Notes under the pieces: generated by a model
The model's database searches: none
What the model saw: the letters and a program-made list of their open reading frames with translations, nothing else
What the model was told of the DNA's origin: nothing
Source of the DNA: Candidatus Nitrosocosmicus sp.
GTDB lineage: Archaea > Thermoproteota > Nitrososphaeria > Nitrososphaerales > Nitrososphaeraceae
Direction of reading: 5' to 3'
Assembly: GCA_025934495.1 (NCBI GenBank)
Contig: JAICXY010000004.1
Coordinates: 1 to 64,000, forward strand
Length of the DNA: 64,000 bases
Shown here: piece after piece, positions 48,063 through 56,651 of the stretch
Position numbering within the stretch: position 1 is the first letter of the stretch
Layout: each line of letters opens with the position of its first letter
Made by a program: the position numbers and the translations under genes

Positions 48063-49427
48063 ATGATTACCTTTATTCGCTCTTTTATTATATTTTCTTT
48101 ATCCTTATCGATATTTGTTTTATTTGGACAATTTAATTTTGGTAAAGTAGTAGAAGCACAACAGCAGCTTTCTACCTTTTTACCATCTAATAATAATTGC
48201 ATTAAATATAATAATGTTAAAAGATTAATTGTAGTTTCTTGCAAATTTGCAACTTTAACTGATGTATATAATCAGGTAAACAACCGCTATATTTTAGACA
48301 AACAGCCACAAGGTGTATGGCTTTTGAATGCTAATATAACAATACAAAAGGGATCAACCTTGACCATCGATCCCAAAGATACAACATGGCTAAAGATTAT
48401 TGCAGATGAAAAAACACTTGCATATGTAATTCATGTAAAGGGTAGTTTAAAGATTGATTCAGTTAAGGTAACTTCCTGGAATCCTCAAACAAACAATTAT
48501 GCAATGAGTTATGGATCAAGGGAAACAGGCAGTCCGCTTACCAGAGCCTGTGGTCACAGCTGTTCTATAGCGATAAAAGATACGCTAACTCATCATGGAG
48601 CTCCTAGACCGTTTATAAAAGTCGAACCTCATGCTACTGGAACTACAAACATTACAAATTCTTATCTTGGATATTTGGGGTATGAAGCAGGATGGGGTAA
48701 AAAGGCAGAAGGAATTCATTATAGCTCTGGTGATGGAAGTATTATTAGAAACAATAACATCGATCACCTATATTTTGGATTTTATTCAGTTGGTGTAGGT
48801 AACATGCTTATTGAGAATAACCAAATCCACGATAGCGGTCATTACGGCATCGATCCGCACACGGGAACTCATGATATGATAATTCGAAACAATACCGTTT
48901 ATAATAATAATGGCACGGCTATAATTTGCTCTCTGAATTGCTACAATATTTTGTTTGACGGTAATATAGTACATGATAATAATGGAGCTGGAATCTCATT
49001 TAGTAGAAATACCAGTAATTCTCTTGCTATAAATAACATCATAGAAAATCAGAATATACCTATAGAATTAACAAATTCTCATAATGATCAAATATATAAT
49101 AATAAAATTTCAAAAACTACTACTGCTGGGATTACCTTGAAAGCCGGTTCTTCTGGAAATGATATTCACAACAATATTATCAGGCATGCAAAAAGCGGAT
49201 TTGAATTAAGAGATTCACACGACAATAAAATCTATAAAAATAAAATTTTTAATACTCATGCGGCAGCAATTACCTTGAAAGCCGGTTCTTCTGGAAATGA
49301 TATTCACAACAATATTATCAGGCATGCAAAAAGCGGTATAAGTATCGACGATATTTCCAAAAATAATATGATAAGGTCCAACAAGTTAGACGATCTTCAC
49401 AAAGAAAAGGGAATAGCTGAAAAATAA
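48063..49427 (+). CDS. Secreted right-handed beta-helix protein (PbH1 repeats)
   Basis: A 454-residue exported protein. The first 34 residues form a signal peptide (TFIRSFIIFSLSLSIFVLF, then a VEAQQQ-type cleavage region). From about residue 220 the chain is a series of 20-24-residue PbH1 rungs, each with NN-I/V-asparagine ladders (IIRNNNIDHLYFG, MLIENNQIHDSGHYGI, MIIRNNTVYNNNG, ILFDGNIVHDNNGAGI). This is the fold of NosD, pectate lyase and alginate epimerase. It probably binds or modifies extracellular polysaccharide. Catalytic residues are not recognised. Confidence 0.85.
   Translation: MITFIRSFIIFSLSLSIFVLFGQFNFGKVVEAQQQLSTFLPSNNNCIKYNNVKRLIVVSCKFATLTDVYNQVNNRYILDKQPQGVWLLNANITIQKGSTLTIDPKDTTWLKIIADEKTLAYVIHVKGSLKIDSVKVTSWNPQTNNYAMSYGSRETGSPLTRACGHSCSIAIKDTLTHHGAPRPFIKVEPHATGTTNITNSYLGYLGYEAGWGKKAEGIHYSSGDGSIIRNNNIDHLYFGFYSVGVGNMLIENNQIHDSGHYGIDPHTGTHDMIIRNNTVYNNNGTAIICSLNCYNILFDGNIVHDNNGAGISFSRNTSNSLAINNIIENQNIPIELTNSHNDQIYNNKISKTTTAGITLKAGSSGNDIHNNIIRHAKSGFELRDSHDNKIYKNKIFNTHAAAITLKAGSSGNDIHNNIIRHAKSGISIDDISKNNMIRSNKLDDLHKEKGIAEK
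49131..49336 (+). repeat. 68-bp exact repeat (138-bp period) in the beta-helix gene
   Basis: Bases 49131-49198 and 49269-49336 are identical. They encode ITLKAGSSGNDIHNNII plus HAKSG twice, separated by 46 codons, so two coils of the helix are duplicated with frame kept. Confidence 0.85.
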
Positions 49428-49850
49428 AGGGGCTAATTTGATGAATAATAATGATTTTCAAATTTTATTGGCAAGGGATATAAAATATTATTTGATTCAA
49501 ACCAAGATAAAACATTCTATTCTATTTTAAAATACGTATGTTATCTGCTTATCATAAATATACTATATAATATCAAAAATGTAAAAATAAATTAAAATTA
49601 TTGAGTTAAAGGATTGATCTGTTGTTGCGTTATAAGAAACATTTGTTGTTAATATGTTAGATAGCGGTGTCATTTTATTTGGGGTAGGTTAGAACAAAAT
49701 CAAATCAAATCATGTACAGAATTAGCTTTCAATCTTCAAACCAATGCAATAAAAAATAGCATTGCATTAACAGTCAAAAAATTCATAATGGAGATTTTTA
49801 GCAAGCAGCAGAATTTTTATCAACCAAGAAACAAAACAAGCTTGATTTAA
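49428..49850. other. Intergenic, nothing recognised
   Basis: This is a 420-base A/T-rich spacer without a visible gene, repeat or RNA. The stop of an upstream frame directly precedes the GTG at 49851. Confidence 0.4.
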
Positions 49851-51239
49851 GTGGCAGGAATAATTGCAATATGTAGCATTAATGAAAATTATGAAAAAGA
49901 AAAACTAATTTATAACATATTTAGAGGTATGCAATTACTCCAACACCGTGGTAAAGCTTTCTGGAAAATAAGCTCAGGTCAATTTTATATAGAAGGATAT
50001 GGATCTTTACCACCATTTAATCCTGTAGAGGAAGAAATACAAAAACAAAAGAAAAACATCGTAAACACAGCCACAGGATATCTTTCTAAAAAAAAACCTA
50101 AACACCAAACACCCCAAGGAATCAATTTTGCAGCAGATGGTTTTTTCATAGATATGGACAAATTATCAACTCATCCATTAATAAAAAATAATAAAAATAT
50201 CGAACCCATATATCAAATTTATTTTATTTTTAAAGAATTACTATTGGAAAGAAATGATTCCTATAAAGCAGCAGAATTTTTAGACAGACATTTGAGAGGC
50301 AACCTGATAATAAGTTTGAATGATATAATATATGTTTTTAGAAATAGTACAGGATTCAAACCCTTATTTATAGGAGAAGATAAAAAAGAGCAGTTTTTTA
50401 TAGCAATATCTGAAAACTATATTGAAAATTTTTTTAATAGTTTAAAACTAAGAGAAACAAGTCCGGGTCAATTAATTAGTTTTGATTTAAAAAATGGTAT
50501 CAAAATTCTCACACAATTAGATAGAAACAGAATACTAATGGATCCTTTTGAATTCATACGAGAATCACATGTATCAAGTATTTTCAATAATATGAGTATA
50601 TATACAATAAGAAAAAATATTGGTAGATTGCAAGCAGAATTTCTGTCAAAAGAAAACGTCGATATAAATATGATCTATGCAGAACCAGATTATGCCAGGC
50701 CTATGGCACTAGGCTTTAATATAGAATATAAAAATAAAAAGAAAAACAATATTGTTGAAATGTATGAAGGCGTAATCAAAGACAGATATGACGATTCGGA
50801 TCATATGATTGATTATTCTGAGCAGGTCAGTAAGAACAAATTATTATCAAATGGAAAAACATTAAAATTTATCATAGAACCACTTACAAAGGACAAAGAT
50901 GTTACATCCATACAGGGAACAATTCAAACAGGAGGTACAATTCTTGAAACAATATATTATTTGAGAAAAGCTGGTGCAAAAAAGATTAATATAATTGTAA
51001 GCTATGTTCCTACAATTGATGGCCGACAAGTCGGTTTATACACTCAACAAAGAGATTTAATTGCCAGGAAATATATCGGTAAAATAGCAAATATAAATGA
51101 TATAAATGACAAAATTGCTATAGAACTAGGAGCAGACAAAATATTTTATAATTCATCAGAAATATTATCCAAAGGAATAGGGGTGCCTGAAAGTCAGCTG
51201 TGGTTTCCAGAATGGATCCGTTTCTTAGACTATAAATAA
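49851..51239 (+). CDS. PurF-like amidotransferase paralogue lacking the catalytic Cys
   Basis: A 462-residue protein with the layout of amidophosphoribosyltransferase: an N-terminal Ntn glutaminase domain and a C-terminal phosphoribosyltransferase domain. True PurF matures to an N-terminal Cys (MCGI); here it is MAGIIAICSI, and a stop codon lies directly before GTG 49851, so no Cys start exists. Further family marks are RGMQLLQHRGKAFW, ATGYLSKKK, NSTGFKPLF and SPGQLISF. The PRPP loop, usually VDDSIVRGTT-like, reads TSIQGTIQTGGTI without the Asp pair. The glutaminase is therefore very likely dead and PRPP use doubtful. A regulatory or alternative role is inferred. Confidence 0.78.
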   Translation: MAGIIAICSINENYEKEKLIYNIFRGMQLLQHRGKAFWKISSGQFYIEGYGSLPPFNPVEEEIQKQKKNIVNTATGYLSKKKPKHQTPQGINFAADGFFIDMDKLSTHPLIKNNKNIEPIYQIYFIFKELLLERNDSYKAAEFLDRHLRGNLIISLNDIIYVFRNSTGFKPLFIGEDKKEQFFIAISENYIENFFNSLKLRETSPGQLISFDLKNGIKILTQLDRNRILMDPFEFIRESHVSSIFNNMSIYTIRKNIGRLQAEFLSKENVDINMIYAEPDYARPMALGFNIEYKNKKKNNIVEMYEGVIKDRYDDSDHMIDYSEQVSKNKLLSNGKTLKFIIEPLTKDKDVTSIQGTIQTGGTILETIYYLRKAGAKKINIIVSYVPTIDGRQVGLYTQQRDLIARKYIGKIANINDINDKIAIELGADKIFYNSSEILSKGIGVPESQLWFPEWIRFLDYK

Positions 51240-51305
51240 GCAGACAGATAGGTTAACAATAATGAATATTAATGTTATTACTCTACAAACATATAGCATA
51301 TATTC

Positions 51306-51599
51306 TTGATATTGACTCGTAAAAAAACAGTCTCGGAAAAAAATTTATACATGGAAGAAAATGTCATATATAAAATAGAATTAAGAGAATATAAATTAAT
51401 TTCTTATAACAGTGAAGAGAATTTTTCAATTATATTATACGTTAATACAAATCATGGAGAAATAGAAATAGACTATTTGGGGAAATTAACCAAAGATAAA
51501 GGAAAATTTGAAGAATGTTTTAATTTTTTATGTAATTATAATGATATTTCGTCTACACTCAATAGAGTAATCATCGAGATCAAAACCAGGGCAGAATAA
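51306..51599 (+). CDS. Small protein of unknown function
   Basis: A 97-residue soluble, Glu/Lys/Ile-rich protein. TTG 51306 is the start used; ATG 51351 would remove 15 residues. The strand pattern (VIYKIELREYKLISYN, FSIILYVNTNHGEIEIDYLG) is followed by a helix containing two Cys (ECFNFLCNYND). The family is not recognised. It follows the PurF-like gene by 66 bases on the same strand. Confidence 0.6.
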   Translation: MILTRKKTVSEKNLYMEENVIYKIELREYKLISYNSEENFSIILYVNTNHGEIEIDYLGKLTKDKGKFEECFNFLCNYNDISSTLNRVIIEIKTRAE

Positions 51600-51605
51600 A
51601 ATAAC

Positions 51606-52148
51606 TCATATCAAATTAAATAATTCATTTAATTTTCTTATTCGAGGATAATTTGTCAAAGTTTTATTCCAAGGTTGATCAAAAATAACTATTCTCCGCG
51701 GATAGAGTATTTCAACGGCATTGATAGGAGAATCATCAACAAGAAGAAAAAAAGGATAACAAGCTTTTGATGTGTTATCAAAAATAAAAACTATATCATT
51801 GAAATAAATATTGTGAAGGTCCAACCAATTAGCTACAAAACTCATAGTAGCGCGATCACGTTTTGTTATAATAGAAATTCTATATCCTGCTTTTTGTAAT
51901 AGATCAGTAACTATTGAAATATCGGTACTGGTAGGAGGTATATCTTTCCATCGGTATTTCCATACATGAGTAAAGAGATCATGAATACATTTTTCAGACA
52001 GAGGCAAAATATTATGCAGATCCCATTCAATTATATCTTGTTTTATTATAGAAGTATTATAAATAAGATTATATTCTTCTAACCAAGTATACATAACATC
52101 AGCAAGAACAGAATCTAAATCCAATGCGATGGTTTTTTGATCTGTCAT
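51606..52148 (-). CDS. HAD-family 5'(3')-deoxyribonucleotidase-like phosphatase
   Basis: A 180-residue HAD phosphatase of the NT5C type. The nucleophile motif is ALDLDSVLADV (DxD) at residues 9-19, motif II-III is ISIITKRDRATMSFVANWL (Thr and basic residue), and motif IV is FLLVDDSPINAVE. Family members dephosphorylate nucleoside monophosphates or related small phosphates. The gene converges with the 97-aa gene, six bases apart. Confidence 0.8.
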   Translation of the reverse strand: MTDQKTIALDLDSVLADVMYTWLEEYNLIYNTSIIKQDIIEWDLHNILPLSEKCIHDLFTHVWKYRWKDIPPTSTDISIVTDLLQKAGYRISIITKRDRATMSFVANWLDLHNIYFNDIVFIFDNTSKACYPFFLLVDDSPINAVEILYPRRIVIFDQPWNKTLTNYPRIRKLNELFNLI

Positions 52149-52400
52149 CTTTTAAAAATATCATCATAATAAATAACAAATTATTTTATAATTGTTATTA
52201 AAATCTAGCTTTGGCTACCTCGACTTTTTAAATATAAAATACAATTGAAAGACAAAATCGCCCCTGAATCTAAATAAGAAGTTAATATTTTTGTATTAAT
52301 AATAATAGAAATATTAATCTTTGAATTTATAGTAAAAATTTCCTCGCATACCTCTTATGCTAAAGATATAAATGAAAAAAAATGTATGAAGAAATATCAG
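52149..52400. other. Intergenic, nothing recognised
   Basis: This is the promoter side of the HAD gene. It is A/T-rich and no gene is seen. Confidence 0.35.
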
Positions 52401-52610
52401 GGCTCTGTAAACAGGTCGTAAATTATATGCTATGTATTCCTGTAAAATGATTATTGTGTTTGTTTACTACCATACATCTCTAGCTTGCTAATCAGCTGTA
52501 ACAAGCCTTCAACAAGTAAACGAATATCTATAATAAAAATCATGGCAAAGCAATAATAAATATTTTACAAGAGAATATATTTTGTGTATTACATAACTGT
52601 TAACATTTTC
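52401..52610. mobile_element. About 210-bp MITE-like IS630 derivative
   Basis: It begins ggctctgtaaacag and near its end has attacataactgttaac, which is the inside-to-end sequence of the IS630 element at 31871-33087 (tagattacataactgttaac). No transposase is encoded. It looks like an internally deleted copy whose last bases have decayed. Confidence 0.6.
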
Positions 52611-52778
52611 ACTTTTCATGTAAAACAAATAGAAAAAGCCTTTATAAATTCCTTAAAAATATTGTTAGAATGTATATTAAATAGTATATTAAATAGATAA
52701 TGTTGTAAAAAAATACATAAAAATTAAATAATATACTTTATATTCTATTATAATTAATTACATATAGTACTTTTTGGT

Positions 52779-55073
52779 TTGGCAATTCTAAACGGCTCTG
52801 GAGAAGATACTGAAATCGGCGAGATAACAGAAGTATTGTATGGTATCGAAAATACTATAAAGAGAGGAGTCCAATTTATGCAAAATGCAAATGAACATAT
52901 GGACCTTTTCGGAGATAAAAATGGACCATCTATAATTATTGAATTTTCAGACATTTACAAAAATAACTACATCGCAGCCAAAAAAAGAGGAGCAAGAATA
53001 AGACTTATAACAGAAATTACGGAAGATAACCTTCATTACTGTAAAGAATTAATAGATATAGTTTCAGAGCTTCGTCATTTGGATGGATTTATTGGTGGAA
53101 TAGCAATCAGCGAAACAGAATACATGACAACAATAAGCTTAAAAAGAAAACAGCTATTAACACAGGTTTTCTATAGCAATGCATTTGAGGTTGTAAAGCA
53201 AGGTCAGTATATTTTCGATACCTTTTGGAATAAAGCAATACTTGCCGAACAAAGAATAAAGGAAATTGAAGAAGGTATAGAACCGGTTAAAACCGCGGTA
53301 TTAGAAAATCAAGATGATATTTATACTCACTTTGTTAATACAATTAAACAATCCAGAGAGCGGTTTGTTTGCTCGTCTATTGGTGGAATGCAGATGGTTT
53401 ATAATAATTTCTTTAATTTGTATAAAGATATAGTAGGAAAACAAAAAAAAGGCGAAGGTAATGGTGTTAAATGGCTTACCCATATAGATAATAATAAGAA
53501 TAATATCGAATTGGTAAAGACATTTTTAAACGCCGGTATGCAAATAAGACACATAAAGAATCTCCCATCAATGAATTTTTCAGTTGATAGTAATAGAATT
53601 CAGGCAACGATTGAAAGAATGGATTCTGGTAATCTTATGGATAATTTGTTAGTAAGCAATGAACCTAGCTATATCAAACACTTTATGTCCTTTTTCCAAC
53701 AATTATGGAATAATTATGGAATTGATGCTGAAGAAAGAATTAAAGATATTGAGGAAGGTATGGAATATGATAGTGAAGTTATACGACATTCAGATAGATC
53801 TCTTGAGCGATATTTAGATATTATTAATTCATCTCAAAGCGAAATTTTGTTTATATTTCCAACTCCCAAGGCTTTTATTCGTCAGCTAAAGGCGTTAGAT
53901 TTAGCTATTAAAGCATCAAATGAAAAAAAAACTCAAGTTCGAATATTAACACCTAGTAATAAAATAGTTGAGAAATATATTGAAAATTTGTTAAAAGAAG
54001 AATCTAAAAATAAAAACTTCGAAAATACAACTCACTCTTTTGTTTCTCTTTCAAATAATGATGTTAAAATTAGATACATCGAAAAGATGTCTCATACCAA
54101 AGCTACAATTTTGGTGGCAGATAGAAAAGAGTCATTAGTAATGGAACTTAAAGATGATTCAAAAGATACTTTTATCGAAGCAATAGGATTTAGTACATAT
54201 TCCAATAGCAAGCCTGCAGTATTATCATATGTTGCGATATTTGAGAATTTATGGAAACAATCTGAATTATATCAAGAAATAAAAGACTCGAATGAAAATC
54301 TTAAAATGGCAAACGAAAAATTAAAATTAAAAGATAAAATCCTTAACGAATTTGTTCATATTGCAGCTCATGAGTTACGAAATCCAATTCAACCAATCCT
54401 TGGTTTATCTCAAACCGCTAAATCACTATTAATGCAAAAAGAAAAATTAGAAGTAAATAAAGACAAGATTTTTAATCTTTTGGATATTATATTACGTAAT
54501 GCAAAAAAGCTACAACAACTTTCAGATGATATTTTAGATTTAGCTAAAATCGAAACAGGATCATTTTATTTAAATAAGGAGACTTTTGATTTAAAAGAAT
54601 TATTACAAATATTGATAGGTGATTTAAAAAACCAACAGCAAAATACTTTGTGCGATATAAAATTGCATCCCACTGTTGAAGATCAACAAAATGTACAATC
54701 ATTTCTTATAGAAGCCGATGAAGCAAGAATATCTCAAGTAGTCTATAATTTATTAATAAATGCCTTAAAATTTGCAAATAATGATTGTTTAATACAAATC
54801 CATATTGACAAAAAAGATGTAGGTGATAGAAAGGATATTATTGTAAGTATAAAAGATACAGGCACCGGTATCGATCCTGAGATATATCCAAGACTATTTA
54901 CAAAATTTGCATCAAAATCAGATAAAGGAATAGGATTGGGTCTATTCATATGTAAAAATATTATAGAAGCCCATGGCGGAACCATATGGGCTGAAAACAA
55001 TGGTGATGGTAAAGGAGCAACATTTACATTTAGCTTACCTGTGAAAATCACAAAAGATTATCATACCTCGTAA
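52779..55073 (+). CDS. Sensor histidine kinase with three repeated input modules
   Basis: A 764-residue kinase, TTG start at 52779. From about residue 20 to 490 there are three related PLD/TrmB-like input modules. Each begins after a linker of type ERIKxIEEGxE (AEQRIKEIEEGIEPVK, AEERIKDIEEGMEYDS), and the first contains LITEITEDNLHYCKELI and ELRHLDGF. A coiled coil precedes the HisKA domain: H-box FVHIAAHELRNPIQP near 525. The HATPase_c domain shows NLLINALKFAN, DTGTGIDPEIYPRLF, GIGLGLFICKNI and EAHGGTIWAENNG. It has no membrane helix, so it senses something in the cytoplasm. It autophosphorylates and probably passes phosphate to the nearby receivers. Confidence 0.92.
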   Translation: MAILNGSGEDTEIGEITEVLYGIENTIKRGVQFMQNANEHMDLFGDKNGPSIIIEFSDIYKNNYIAAKKRGARIRLITEITEDNLHYCKELIDIVSELRHLDGFIGGIAISETEYMTTISLKRKQLLTQVFYSNAFEVVKQGQYIFDTFWNKAILAEQRIKEIEEGIEPVKTAVLENQDDIYTHFVNTIKQSRERFVCSSIGGMQMVYNNFFNLYKDIVGKQKKGEGNGVKWLTHIDNNKNNIELVKTFLNAGMQIRHIKNLPSMNFSVDSNRIQATIERMDSGNLMDNLLVSNEPSYIKHFMSFFQQLWNNYGIDAEERIKDIEEGMEYDSEVIRHSDRSLERYLDIINSSQSEILFIFPTPKAFIRQLKALDLAIKASNEKKTQVRILTPSNKIVEKYIENLLKEESKNKNFENTTHSFVSLSNNDVKIRYIEKMSHTKATILVADRKESLVMELKDDSKDTFIEAIGFSTYSNSKPAVLSYVAIFENLWKQSELYQEIKDSNENLKMANEKLKLKDKILNEFVHIAAHELRNPIQPILGLSQTAKSLLMQKEKLEVNKDKIFNLLDIILRNAKKLQQLSDDILDLAKIETGSFYLNKETFDLKELLQILIGDLKNQQQNTLCDIKLHPTVEDQQNVQSFLIEADEARISQVVYNLLINALKFANNDCLIQIHIDKKDVGDRKDIIVSIKDTGTGIDPEIYPRLFTKFASKSDKGIGLGLFICKNIIEAHGGTIWAENNGDGKGATFTFSLPVKITKDYHTS

Positions 55074-55233
55074 AATATGACATCAAAGCTACTGCTACTA
55101 TTGCAGCCTATACCGTTATCAGGAAAATTGAAAAGGAATTGAAAAATCATGATGATTGTGATATAATTGTATTATAGTTTCTGCAAAAGGTTCGATTTAC
55201 TTGTTAATTGTAATTCTTTAAAGAAATTGATAT

Positions 55234-56568
55234 AAACAAAATAGGGCAATTCTACCTGTTAATCTAACTTGCATTTCTTTATTTTGCATGGAAAAAAATA
55301 TCCGATCTTTAACTTTCGAGTACAAAAAATATGATCTTATTTCAATAAATGGTGGAATAATTTTGTATATCTATAGCATAGTCCTACCAATTAAAGAATG
55401 TGGCCTTCGGTTTCGTAGTTTATCCTTTTGCCCATCCAATCATTCTTTATCATTGTATCTTTTGAACCATTTATTGGCCCATCCTATTGTTTATGTAATT
55501 CTTGTGCTATTAATTATATATGCTGTTTATCTATTAGACATGTATTATAGGAATAATCCTTTATTTTACATTCACATCTTATTCATCTTTGTATACCTTG
55601 TCTAGTACAGTGGCTTTCAACCAATACTAAATTATAGTAATAAGATCAACCAAAATCTAGATATGAATTTATATAAGTCAGTATAGAAATTACCAGGTAC
55701 TAGATATAGTATCATACCTATTTTTTTCCTTTTATATTCACAAGAAAGAATTGTGGTTTGTTGAATAACAACTTTCTTTTTTCGTAACAAGATATATAGA
55801 ATCTAGATAATATATTGAACGTTTGTAGATGATTCTATAAAGAAGAAGGAAAAGTTGAGAGTAGTAACGATGAATATATACCTAGATCCAAAAGTAAACC
55901 TAGAACGAAAAGATGTGACGACAGCATTAGATAGTAAAGACATCATGGTAACTAATCGGGGAGAATGGATATTAAATAAATGGAAAGAGAAAAGAATGAT
56001 TTATTAAATTTATGGTGCTGTGTTGACGTAAAGATAAAGAAAACAGTATCAATTGAAGAATCAAAAGAAAATATTTATGATGGAAAAATACTGAAGGAAT
56101 TGGTTGGAGATGTTATTTCTAAAAATGACAATATTCAAAAAGTATTGACTGCGGAGCCTTACGATTCCAAAGACAATTTCAAGTACCATGATGAATTAAA
56201 AATAGCGCCTGTTAGCAAGGCAAGAAAGATTCACCATTTAAAATAATAATAATTGCATATTAAGAAAATCATCTATATTATAACATCTCAAAGAAATAAA
56301 ATAAAAAAAAACATGGATGTGGGACGCGTTGGATAACCAATTTTGCATTTTGATCCATAAAGAGAACATTTGGTGAACCTGTATCATATATAAAATGGAA
56401 AAATTGTAAATGAAATAATGCTAAAATCTTCTATATATAACATGTTTGTAAATAAGACAATAATATAAAGCGGGATAAAATACGTTTTATTATTCTTAAA
56501 TTTGTTTTTCGACAGAGATAGAAATGCAAATTAGTAGATTAATAGGTAGAATTGCCTTATTTTGTTTG
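55234..56568. mobile_element. IS-derived block bounded by long inverted repeats
   Basis: aaacaaaatagggcaattctacc, continuing to about 55275, is matched inverted at 56521-56566 over roughly 45 bases with a few changes and one 3-base gap. Inside lie two dead transposase pieces. The first is minus-strand around 55280-55620 (KWFKRYNDKE, then RNRRPHSL), an IS630-type helix-turn-helix. The second is plus-strand at 55890-56246 (ALDSKDIMVTNRGEW, then VDVKIKKTVSIEE and DGKILKELVGDV, TAEPYDSKDNFKY), an IS5-type middle. The block separates the two histidine kinase genes. Which element owns the inverted repeats is unclear. Confidence 0.6.
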
Positions 56569-56651
56569 TAGGTTATCCGAAGAGTTCTTTGGAACTAAGT
56601 GATATATTAAAAATTATTATTTTATAAATTAATAAAATTTATAGAAAATAC

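Noticed and set aside
55288-55605. 105-aa hydrophobic plus-strand frame between the kinases
   Set aside because: The opposite strand reads as an IS630-type helix-turn-helix (WFKRYNDKE, RNRRPHS). The hydrophobic frame is its antisense shadow.
55980-56246. 88-aa plus-strand frame as an independent gene
   Set aside because: It matches the middle of an IS5-type transposase, and the preceding frame continues the same protein after a frameshift. It is part of a relic.
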